Part shown: piece after piece, positions 1 through 7,455 of the stretch
Position numbering within the stretch: the stretch's first letter is position 1
Layout of the letters: each line of letters opens with the position of its first letter
Position numbers and translations under genes: made by a program
Notes under the pieces: model-generated
What the model was told of the DNA's origin: nothing
Databases searched by the model: none
The model's input: the letters and a program-made list of their open reading frames with translations, nothing else
Source of the DNA: Obelidium mucronatum
Lineage: Eukaryota > Chytridiomycota > Chytridiomycetes > Chytridiales > Chytriomycetaceae
Reading direction: 5' to 3'
Assembly (NCBI GenBank): GCA_025765595.1
Contig: JAIVFH010000662.1
Location: 1 to 10,904 of the forward strand
DNA: 10,904 bases

Positions 1-732
1 GCTGTCTTTGATGGTGTCATCCGGCTTTTCAGTTCCACGGATCTTGTTGGTAGAAGCGAGTTAAACACTCCAGAGACGCCGAAACCAAGAAAGACGCACC
101 AGTTTCACGAGCCGCTCGTTGTCGGTGCGCAGAAACACTTTGTCGTAGCCCTCGGCGTGCGCCGTCTTAACAGCGGCGGCCAGGGCGTCGAAGGCGGCGA
201 GCAGCTCGCTGGCACCGCGGAGCGCGCCGCCGTCTTCCGAGCACCAGCGCGTCGCCCTCGAGCACGCGCAGCCCGAACCCGAACCCGCCGCCGCCGCCGC
301 CGCCGCCGCGAAGAACACGTGCGCCGTCAGCAGCGCATCGTCGTTGTCGCCGTCGCCGCCGTCGCTGTCGCTGCTGTCGCTGCCGCCGCCGTCGCCGTCT
401 TCGTCTTCGTCGCGCCGCCTTCGTCGAGCCGCGCGTCCGACGGCGAGCGAGTTCTGCGTCAGCGGCGCGTCGTCGTCGTCTTCTGCGTCGTCGTCTTCCT
501 CCTCCTCCTCCTCCTCTTCATCGTCTTCATCCTCGTCCTCGTCGTCGTCGTCGCTGTCGAACGCAGCGTCGCCCCACCGCCCCTGCGTGTTTTGCGTGTT
601 CTGCGTCGTCGTCTGAGTCAGCCCCTGCTGCGTCTGCTGCGACGCCTGCGTCCCCGGCGTAAAGTCAAACGGATCATACGCATCAGTCTGCGACTCGCTG
701 ACATCCACAAACGATGACAGCGGCTTGGACAT
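1..732 (-). CDS. Acidic protein with RNase H-like domain (3' end outside window)
   Basis: Starts at ATG 732-730. Exon 1 is 732-100 (211 codons) and a likely 57-nt intron is 99-43 (GTGCGT...CAACAAG). Exon 2 runs from 42 off the window edge in the same frame; unspliced reading hits TAA at 63-61. Residues 14-50 are rich in SQ/TQ pairs. Residues 59-88 are almost all Asp/Glu. Residues 100-107 (RAARRRRR) could be a nuclear localisation signal. Residues 142-149 are poly-Ala from a GCG repeat. From about residue 174 the text resembles the alpha-A and beta-4 part of the RNase H fold: Glu176 in ASELLAAFDAL and Asp204 in FLRTDNERLV match the second and third acidic positions. The first catalytic Asp is not seen after HVFF. 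The domain is therefore either degenerate, disturbed by frame errors, or a non-catalytic RNase H-like fold such as plant RBR ubiquitin ligases carry. The fold is moderately supported; activity is not. Confidence 0.6.
286..309 (-). repeat. GCG trinucleotide repeat (poly-Ala)
   Basis: About eight GCG codons on the minus strand encode Ala 142-149 at the start of the RNase H-like region. Such GC-rich trinucleotide runs are prone to slippage and to base-calling error. The adjoining protein text looks better in another frame (see findings). Confidence 0.75.
469..556 (-). repeat. Low-complexity Asp/Glu-coding tract
   Basis: A run of GAN codons on the minus strand, read as cgtcgtc/tcctcctcc on the plus strand, encodes the acidic stretch of residues 59-88. 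It also creates long but meaningless plus-strand ORFs of Ser, Val or Arg. Acidic tracts of this kind are common in nuclear chaperone-like and chromatin proteins, but no specific function can be assigned. Confidence 0.7.
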
Positions 733-813
733 TGCACTTGTTTTTTTTTATATTTTATTTTCTTCTTTCTCCTCCTTCAACTCAATCAACTCAACTCAAC
801 TCATCGCAAAACA
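733..813. promoter_or_regulatory. 81-bp shared divergent promoter region
   Basis: Only 81 bp separate the start codons of the RNase H-like gene and the sugar transporter. The stretch holds a T-rich block with a TATATTTTA core near 749-757, then short TCAAC-type direct repeats at about 778-803. Both 5' UTRs and both core promoters must fit here, so shared control is likely but not shown. Confidence 0.5.
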
Positions 814-2523
814 ATGACGTCGCCCGTCTTCTTTGCCGTCGGCTTCACGTGGACTGTCGAATTCGCCTACGGAACGCCGCTGCTCGCGTCGCTGGCGATT
901 CCCGCGCCGCTCATCGCGCTCGTGTGGCTTGCCGGCCCTCTTTCCGGGCTTGTCGTGCAGCCCGTCGCCGGCGCTGTCTCCGACGCGTGCAACAGCCGCT
1001 TCGGCCGGCGCCGCCCGTTTCTCGCGGCTTACTCAGCGCTGCTGGTGTGCGCCGTGTTGTGTGTTGCCTGCGCCACTCTTTGCCGCGATTTGTTTGCCGC
1101 CCAAGTTACAGCCGTTCTTGGCTTCTGCATTGTGAGTACTTTTTTTTTAAAAAGCTGTTATTTACTTAAAATGAAATGATCCAGCTCGATGTGGCCATCA
1201 ATGGTTTGACTGCATGCAGCCGCGCTTTGGTGGTTGATGTGGCTCCCGACTCCCAACACCTTGCTTCTCGCGCAATCGCTTTTGGAACTGTTGCTGGCTA
1301 TTTTATTGGTTTCATTGATCTCTCGCTTATTGGTCTTCCCCTTACACAGCTGCAATCTCTCTGTTTTGTTTGTATCCTTGTCATTACCGCTTCGGTTTCC
1401 TATACTTGTCTCCACGTCACGGAAACTCCAAGAAAGCAACAATCTCGATCATCTGAAGAATCCATCGAGAGTTCTCTTTTGTTTTTGGCCCCTATTTACG
1501 CCATCTGGAACCAATTCAAGATTCTTCCAACTCCAATTTATTCAATTTGCATGGTGCAATTCTGGGCGTGGATAGGATGGTTCCCATTCCTCTTTTACGC
1601 GTAAAGTCTCTCTATTTTTCTTCCGTTACCATATTTAAAATTTTTTTAATCTCAGATCATCTTGGGTCGCCAGCAAACACCCTCTCCTCAAAAACAAATT
1701 CCCAAGCAACAACAACAACAACTTGAACGAAGACGATCAAAACAAATCAATCGTCGAAGAAGCAGTCCGTACAGGAACTTATGCCCTCCTCGGAAACTCC
1801 ATCGCCTCCGTCCTCACAATGTCGATCGTGCCTCGAATTCTCACCACAGCAGTGGCGCCCTCGTCGACGGCAGAGTCATCGCAGAACGCCCTTCTCTTAC
1901 TTTGGTCCTGTTCCCTCCTCTCTTTTGTTTTCTTGTTGTCGTCAACTCTTTTTGTGGATTCAATGGAAGTCGCGTGTCTTGTGGTTGCTTGTGTTGGGGT
2001 TCCTTGGGCTGTCACGAGTTGGGTGCCGTTTACTTTGATTTCTAGTGAAATCAAGAGGGATTGCGGTGCTGCTGTTTCTTTTGTTTCTTTGGATGAGGAT
2101 GAGAATCGGCCCATTATCGACGGTAGTGATCATGACTTGGATAATCGTCAACAAGGCCAACCAGAAGAATTTGGAACCAGTACTGGTTCGAGTAGTAGTA
2201 GTCGTAGTAGTAGTAGTAGTAGTAGTAGTAGTACCAGCAGCAGTAATGGAGGTATCATTCTTGGAATTCACAACATGTTTATCGTGGCTCCACAGTTATT
2301 GTCAACGTTTTTGACAAGTTTTGTGTTTTACGTGTATGGACCAACAACCAATTTGAGTATTGGAACAAACAGATCTGCGGGAAGCAATTTGGTAAATTCA
2401 ACAACGGAATCATTGGTGGCAAATGACGCTTTTGGAGCTTGCTTGAGAGTAGGAATTGTACCCGTCGCAATTGCAGCTTGCTTGGTGATGATTTTGATGA
2501 TCAAAAATCGGAATTTGGATTAA
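814..2523 (+). CDS. Sucrose/maltose transporter-like protein (SLC45/GPH family, MFS)
   Basis: Three exons: 814-1131, 1185-1600 and 1656-2523 (TAA), giving 533 residues. Introns are 1132-1184 (GTGAGT...CCAG, phase 0) and 1601-1655 (GTAAAG...CTCAG, phase 2); removing them restores one open frame. Family hallmarks are WLAGPLSGLVVQP in segment 2, SRFGRRRPFL in the loop between segments 2 and 3, and CILDVAINGL followed by CSRALVVDV across the first splice junction. QFWAWIGWFPFLFYA plus SSWVASK spans the second junction, and WVPFTLISSEI comes later. Twelve hydrophobic segments can be placed. The text closely recalls fission yeast Sut1-type carriers, which move maltose or sucrose with protons across the plasma membrane; substrate is inferred from family only. 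A Ser-rich loop lies between segments 10 and 11. Exon 1 is markedly richer in G/C-ending codons than exon 2. The ATG at 814 sits directly before segment 1, as expected. Confidence 0.88.
2191..2244 (+). repeat. AGT microsatellite coding poly-Ser
   Basis: About 18 mostly AGT triplets, interrupted by CGT, ACC and AGC, encode a Ser-rich hydrophilic loop of the sugar transporter between predicted segments 10 and 11. The repeat is in frame, so length changes would alter the loop without breaking the protein. Confidence 0.85.
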
Positions 2524-2695
2524 TCAAGAGTTTCATTTTATAATCGATTTTTTTTTTCTTGGTATTCACTTTCTTTGCTTCTCTTTTCTTCGAGAGTTTC
2601 TTTGACATATAGTTTGCAAACAAAATATCGCCTTACAGCAGCACACTGAGGGAATTCACAACACATACTTTTGATTTATATTTATTACAAAAATT
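2524..2695. other. Convergent intergenic region
   Basis: 172 bp between the stop codons of the sugar transporter and the first UNC93-like gene. It is T-rich near 2547-2560. I see no AATAAA on the plus strand for the transporter, so that gene may use a variant poly(A) signal. Nothing else is recognisable. Confidence 0.5.
2681..2686 (-). terminator. Poly(A) signal AATAAA, distal UNC93-like gene
   Basis: AATAAA on the minus strand begins 10 nt past the TAA at 2698-2696. The 3' UTR would be very short. Confidence 0.55.
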
Positions 2696-4127
2696 TTATA
2701 CTCTCCTTAAAAACCTTTCATCTCTGGTAACAACAAAAGCACCCACAGTCCCCACAATCAAACACCCCAGAATCAAAGGACACCAAATATTCATATTCGG
2801 TATCCCTTCACTTGTAAGCATCAATCCTGAAGTCATAAAAGCAACAGCAGTTGCCAACGAACTGTGAAACCGCTGTGCAGCAAACGCGGTCGCTGTTCCA
2901 GGAAACAAAACTCCCATCATCTTGTAATTTTGATTCGCTACAATCTATTCGTAAGAATCAAGTATTATCCGGTCAAATTCAGGAACTCTCCCTGCACAAG
3001 GTAAAAAAAAGAAAAAAAATTCAAACTCACCCCCGAACAAAACGCAAACAACACAACACACGAAAACAAAACCACTAAATCATTATACGGATTCACCCAC
3101 CACATTGTCCCCATCGTCACAGAATACAACACCAACGCAAACAAGAGCATCACACGTGGTCCGTAAAAGTCTGTAAACCGTCCAACAACTGCCGATGTGA
3201 TTGTTGTGACGGCTCCAGCGCACGCTACCATGCATAGCTTCATTCTTAGATCAGATGAAACGTTGCCCGTGTTTATGAATAACGGGATCGAGCCGCCGTT
3301 GAAGGCCATTTGGCAACTCGTAAAGTATGAGATTGGCGCAATCAAGAGGATCGATGGAGATAACATGGTATTGAAAGTTTTGAACATTGAGTTGGTGGAG
3401 CTGGAAGGAGGTGGAGGAGGGGCGGGTGGGTCGTTGGGGATATCATATGGGTTCGAAGGGGCAGGTCGCCAGAGGATGTAAACAGTGAGTAATGGGCCTA
3501 ATGAACCAATGCAACAAAGAATTTCAAAGACTTGTATCTAAAAAAACAAAGGTACCCCCACACAGGAAATTCAATGAGTTATAAACAAGTATAAACATCA
3601 TTTACCTTGTCATAATTCAACTGAAGCAGGAATGAGCTAAAAAACGGCCCAGCAAGTCCCGCCAATCCAACAAACGAAAAAAAGTATCCTGCATATCTCC
3701 CAATAGTATGCTTACACGCACATTTTGTCACATACACACTTTCAGCAGCCCACAACACACTGGCGCCAAGACCATTCAATATTGCGGCAGGAATCAAAAT
3801 ACTCGTTTGAACAAGCGCGTCATTGGTTTTCAATGCAACAATGGTATTGATGTTGAAGATGGAGTACGTGATGGAAGCCAGAAACAATCCAAAACGACAG
3901 CCAATCCAATCCACAATCGGGGCGGCAAGGAACAGATTGCAAAATGCGAAAGAGAAATAGAGAGCTCCAAGCGTCATGAAAGCAACCGATTTCGGAAGGA
4001 CTGAACTCGCGAGTCCTTGGATGACGGTGAATGCAGAGAATATGAAAAAGAAGGCTGTTGCGAGGACAAAGACGTCACCCAACCGATTTGTATCGCGTTT
4101 CAACTCGATTTCTTGAGCAGTGTCCAT
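2696..4127 (-). CDS. UNC93-like MFS membrane protein, copy A
   Basis: Exons 4127-3606, 3537-3031 and 2944-2696 give 425 residues. Introns are 3605-3538 (68 nt, GTAAAT...TTTAG) and 3030-2945 (86 nt, GTGAGT...AATAG), both phase 0. The second acceptor was chosen because it keeps the frame and aligns exactly with copy B: CSG/IVANQNYKMMG against DSLLMNQIYKLVG. The UNC93 signature is seen as GASVLWAAESVYVTKCA. The protein is strongly hydrophobic with about 11-12 segments, and a Pro-rich hydrophilic linker (PPAPPPPPSSS) lies mid-protein. The ATG at 4127 precedes IELKRDTNRLGDVF, which aligns with the N-terminus of copy B. UNC93 proteins are MFS relatives: nematode UNC-93 regulates a potassium channel and animal UNC93B1 escorts Toll-like receptors. 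Fungal members have no settled role, so function is unassigned. Confidence 0.83.
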
Positions 4128-4170
4128 GTGGCTCGCACCCGCTATCGAAGGAAGTAAAAAAGAAGAAGAG

Positions 4171-4176
4171 TTTATT
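4171..4176 (-). terminator. Poly(A) signal AATAAA, UNC93-like copy B
   Basis: AATAAA on the minus strand lies 20 nt past the copy B stop (4199-4197) and 43 nt before the copy A start codon. It supports two separate transcripts in spite of the 69-bp gap. Confidence 0.5.
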
Positions 4177-4196
4177 TCTGCAAACGTCAAAAAATA

Positions 4197-5672
4197 TTAA
4201 TTATTACCCAAAAGAGGTGTATTCTCATCGTCATCCTCGTCGACAACTTCAGCACTTCTTGCCGGTTTCTGAGTCGCCAAAAGAACGCCAATCGTCGCCG
4301 CCAAGAGAACAAGAGACATCAAAGGCATCCAAATCGCCATATTTGGAACTCCATCGTCTCCAAGCATAGATTTCGAACTGACAAAGGCAATCCCGATTCC
4401 CAAACTCTGGTGAAACTTGTACGCAGCAAAAGCAGTCGAGGTTTCATGTTTCTGGGGATACAAGGTTCCAACGAGTTTGTAGATTTGGTTCATGAGAAGA
4501 CTATCGCTCATGGCCAAGACTACCGCGCAGGTGAAAAGAACGGGGAGATTATTCACAGGCTTCAGGAACCATAGAACCGCCATTGTAGCGACGTGAATGA
4601 AAAAGTCAATCACAACCAAGGGCCGACTTCCAAAACGATCAGTGATGCCACCAATAATAAACGATGTGATCATCAGGGTTGTACCAAATGCGGCTTGCAA
4701 ATACAGTTTGTGCTCAAGATCAATTTTAGAGTCTCCAGAATTGATAAAGAGAGGAAGTGAGCCTCCAGAAAACGCTTGCTCCACAGACGTTGAATAGTAA
4801 AGAGGCGCCAACAAAAACATGGATCGAGTAAACATGATTCGAAATGTTTTCAAAAATTTGAATCGCGGTTCTGAAATTCCTGCCGATACATTGTCAACTG
4901 CAGCAGCAGGTTGTTGCTGGATGCAATCGGGATGGTTTGGTTCTGGTCGCATTACCCACAGCCACAACAAGACTAGAGGACCACAAGCCCCAACGCCCGT
5001 CAACTTTGCAAATACGTCCAAGTTATCACTGCTTCCAGCCAGTAGTAATCGTGTGAGCATAGGTCCCAGGATTGACGCCCACCAAAACACGCCAAAAAAG
5101 ACTCCAGTATATTTCCCAACATCTTGGCTACGAGCACATCGAGTTACGTAAACACCTTGAGCAGCCCAAAGAACTGATGCAGATAATCCAGTGAGGGCAG
5201 CAGCAGGTTGCAGCACCCAGATCTACAACAACAAAATTTGGTTAGAGGTCTCGACCCAGCCTCATTCAAGTACAGGATGTATTTCACCTGCATTTCTAAA
5301 TCGCCCTCATAACTTAAGGCAACGACATTGGCAACAGCAAATAGGGAATAACCCAATGAGGCAAAGAACAGGGCTGCTCGACAACCAATCCGTTCAACCA
5401 CCGCTGCTGCTGCAAACATATTGAAGAAAGCAAAAGAAACATAGAGGGTTCCTAAGGATCGAAAGGCCACTGAGGGTACGAGTATTGTCGATCCCATGTT
5501 CTGGTTGACGTCATTTTAAACTATTGGCCCGTGTCTTGCTGCAGGAACATACCTGAAGGACTGTAAAAGTCATGAAAACGAACACAAATCCGACGGAAAG
5601 AACAATAACGTCGCTGATACGGTGCCATGGCTTGGCCGGTGTTTCTTCCCCCTCTTCTGCAACTTCAGGCAT
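4197..5672 (-). CDS. UNC93-like MFS membrane protein, copy B
   Basis: Exons 5672-5553, 5500-5288 and 5222-4197 give 452 residues. Introns are 5552-5501 (52 nt, GTATGT...ACCAG) and 5287-5223 (65 nt, GTGAAA...TTGTAG), both phase 0. The protein starts with a short acidic cytosolic tail (MPEVAEEGEE), followed by about 11-12 membrane segments. The UNC93 signature GLSASVLWAAQGVYVTRCA is at the start of exon 3. The middle loop after VMRPEPNHP is polar and Gln-rich, and the acidic C-terminal tail ends DENTPLLGNN. That tail holds a (D/E)xxxLL-like pattern (ENTPLL) which in other proteins sorts cargo to endosomes or vacuoles; a vacuolar location is only a guess. It is a clear paralogue of the downstream copy A, in the same order and orientation, which indicates tandem duplication. 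Confidence 0.85.
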
Positions 5673-5798
5673 TTGAAAACAACTAAATAAATAAAAGTCA
5701 AAAGCAATGAAAGAGTATGATCAAGTTGGACTATAAACTTAAAGATTCCTTTTTGTTTTATTTAATCGTTAAATTTAATTCCACCTTTGATATCACTG
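5673..5798. promoter_or_regulatory. 126-bp divergent promoter region
   Basis: Lies between the start codons of UNC93-like copy B (minus) and the WW-domain gene (plus). A TATAAA at 5732-5737 on the plus strand is 61 bp before the WW gene ATG and is a plausible TATA element. The rest is A/T-rich with no recognised motif. Confidence 0.45.
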
Positions 5799-6284
5799 AT
5801 GGGCTTCTTTGACTTTATTGGTGGGATTCTGTCGCTGGCTGCAGCATTGATCCTCATCGTCTTCCTCGTCTGGTTCTGTGTCTACAAACAACCAGGAATA
5901 GTTACCACCGAAGAGCAGCTTCGAGCGCGGGAAGGACTGGCCCCAGTGTATCCCTATCAGACCCAAAATCAGGATACTTACAGCTCAGCTTATGGCTACA
6001 ACCAGGAAGACACAAAGCTGCCAGTTTATAGACCAGAAGAGAATCAATACCCAGCTAGATCAGTCGAGGCGGAGTATGCTCCTGTCAATGTGAATCGACC
6101 CCCCCGAAGAGAAAGGTGAGGTTTCAAGGGCTTGTTATCTCCACTCCTGATACTGCATTTGTATTTAAGAACGCAACCGTTACCAAGAGGATGGGAAGCT
6201 AAAACCGACGAATATGGCCGTACGTTTTATCTGGATCACAAGACACAGACAACGACATGGGATCGCCCACATCAACAAGATTAG
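5799..6284 (+). CDS. Small membrane protein with C-terminal WW domain
   Basis: Exons 5799-6115 and 6170-6284 (TAG) give 143 residues. The intron 6116-6169 (54 nt, GTGAGG...TTTAAG, with a CTGAT branch-like site) has phase 2. Without splicing the frame stops at 6117-6119 and the WW domain is lost. Residues about 7-28 form one hydrophobic segment. Residues 29-105 are polar and rich in Tyr, Pro and Gln. Residues about 108-139 form a WW domain: [19 protein letters not shown] followed by a second Trp, with Trp114 and Trp136 spaced as usual and a Pro after TTWDR. WW domains bind proline-rich ligands; an LPVY at 74-77 resembles the LPxY variant of a WW ligand. Its topology suggests a tail-exposed WW adaptor on a membrane. 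I do not recognise a named family. Confidence 0.82.
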
Positions 6285-6312
6285 TTTACTGAATCGCACG
6301 ATATTACCAAGG

Positions 6313-6318
6313 TTTATT
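6313..6318 (-). terminator. Poly(A) signal AATAAA, DJ-1-like gene
   Basis: AATAAA on the minus strand lies 42 nt beyond the DJ-1-like stop codon (6363-6361), in the 76-bp convergent gap with the WW gene. Confidence 0.5.
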
Positions 6319-6339
6319 TCAACAAATGCTGGCAATTGT

Positions 6340-6345
6340 AATAAA
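6340..6345 (+). terminator. Poly(A) signal AATAAA, WW-domain gene
   Basis: AATAAA on the plus strand lies 55 nt past the WW gene stop and only 15 nt before the end of the convergent DJ-1-like CDS. Cleavage at the usual distance would place the mRNA end inside or beside that neighbour. Confidence 0.5.
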
Positions 6346-6360
6346 TAATGTTTTGCCGTT

Positions 6361-7103
6361 TTAAGCCAAGAGCTCTTCCAACTTTTTAGCAAGCTCCAAT
6401 GCACTCGCTGGATTCTGTCCTGTCACCAACTTCCCATCGACAACAACTTTGCTTGCCCAATCAGCAGCTTTCGAGTAGACTCCGCCATTTGCCTTCATTT
6501 GGTCTTCAAGCAAGAAGGGCATGAAAGCGGAAAGCTGCACAGCGTCTTCTTCGCTGTTGGCAAAACCTGTCACGTTCTTTCCTTTGATCATGAAGGATCC
6601 ATCGGAAAGCTTGACTTGCACGATTCCGGCTGGTCCGTGACAAAGCGCTGCAACAACCTTGTTTTGCTCGTAGATTTGTCTGCAAAAGTCTGTGGTTGAT
6701 GATTTACTTCATGTTAGTGGACCAATGGTGGTAGAAATTGAACAAATAACACACCAAGAGATGTCGCGTCTGAATACAAATCATACATTGGACCGTGTCC
6801 TCCAGGGTAAAAGATGGCGTCGTAATCCGCCGACTTGAGGGTAGACAGAACTTTCGTGTTGGCAATCAAGTCCTTTGCAGTTGGATCAGCCAGGAACGCA
6901 AGTACTTCAGCGTCTTGAGCATGTGCTTGAACAGACCCTGGGTCGACTGGACTCACTCCACCCTTTGGAGAGGCAAAGGTGATTTTGAAGTTGTTGCGCA
7001 AGTGCATGTATGGATGCGCGACTTCTGAGACCCAGTAGCCCGTCTTTTTGCCAGTGGTTCCCAAGTCAGCGTGGTTGGTGAGAACAAAGAGAATCGACTT
7101 CAT
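6361..7103 (-). CDS. DJ-1/PfpI family protein, Hsp31-like
   Basis: Exons 7103-6755 and 6689-6361 (TAA) give 225 residues. The intron 6754-6690 (65 nt, GTGTGT...ACCACAG, with a CTAACA branch site) has phase 1. Splicing joins SDATSL to DFCRQIYEQNKVV. The start MKSILFVLTN is the usual beta-1 strand of the family and a TATAAAA lies just upstream. The putative catalytic triad elements are visible: Glu27 in TGYWVSEVAHPY, and the nucleophile elbow Cys133-His134 in AALCHGPAGIV. YPGGHGPMYDL (99-109) is the conserved glycine-rich loop. Hsp31-type members are glutathione-independent glyoxalases (methylglyoxal to D-lactate) and stress chaperones, about 230-240 residues long, which fits. The activity is inferred from intact residues. 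The protein has no signal peptide, so is probably cytosolic. Confidence 0.9.
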
Positions 7104-7145
7104 GTTGTTGTTGGTTGTTTGGTTTTTTAGTCGTGTCGTGTTTGA

Positions 7146-7152
7146 TTTTATA
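7146..7152 (-). promoter_or_regulatory. TATA box of the DJ-1-like gene
   Basis: TATAAAA on the minus strand, 42 bp before the ATG at 7103. Position and match suit a fungal core promoter element with a short 5' UTR. Confidence 0.45.
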
Positions 7153-7439
7153 TGATTTTTTTTTCGCTGGAGGCATTTCAAATCCGATTTCAAACTGTTG
7201 CAGCATTGCTTACAAATGACGTTATGCATGTGGGATTACTGCATCGTTAATAAATAGTATTATTAGTAAAACAAATTTAAGTATTCCTTGTTAAGAGAAC
7301 CGGCCAGTTGCAACTGTTGTCTGAAACGCGATTTTTAGGCAACAGCTGTGATATCAAATTGTGCGCGTTTGCTTTTGACAATACAATCATGTGATTATTT
7401 CAGGCTTATTGAGATCGGTGAACATGGGCAGTTTGATCA

Positions 7440-7445
7440 TTTATT
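7440..7445 (-). terminator. Poly(A) signal AATAAA, F-box/ankyrin gene
   Basis: AATAAA on the minus strand starts 11 nt past the TAG at 7458-7456. Confidence 0.55.
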
Positions 7446-7455
7446 CACCAGCAGT

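Larger units (their letters stand above)
7104..7455. other. Intergenic region, DJ-1-like promoter and F-box/ankyrin 3' end
   Basis: 352 bp without a gene, mostly A/T-rich. The left end holds the DJ-1-like 5' region (TATA box at 7146-7152) and the right end holds the poly(A) signal of the next gene. I see no further motif, RNA gene or small ORF that I can support. Confidence 0.5.

Noticed and set aside
157..717. Plus-strand ORFs of 186 and 90 codons rich in Arg, Val or Ser
   Set aside because: They are mirror readings of the acidic and GC-rich codons of the minus-strand gene; composition is repetitive with no domain.
714..1169. Plus-strand ORFs of 151 and 100 codons overlapping sugar transporter exon 1
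   Set aside because: They are other frames of a well-supported transporter exon and have Arg/Cys-rich shadow composition.
1158..1442. Minus-strand ORF of 94 codons inside the sugar transporter
   Set aside because: It crosses an intron and exon 2 of the transporter on the opposite strand with no recognisable protein features.
4128..4190. Start of UNC93-like copy A at 4190
   Set aside because: That codon is TTG, and no ATG lies in the extra stretch. The ATG at 4127 aligns with the copy B N-terminus.
4058..4369. Plus-strand ORF of 103 codons across the two UNC93-like genes
   Set aside because: It is antisense to the ends of two supported genes and their short gap; low-complexity Lys/Ser/Pro text.
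7104..7229. N-terminal extension of the DJ-1-like protein from an upstream start at 7229
   Set aside because: The extension is Lys/Asn-rich and contains the likely TATA box. The family begins at the MKSILFVL strand.
7230..7439. Possible small RNA or ORF in the largest gene-free stretch
   Set aside because: No cloverleaf, polymerase III boxes, stable hairpin or credible ORF could be found by eye.
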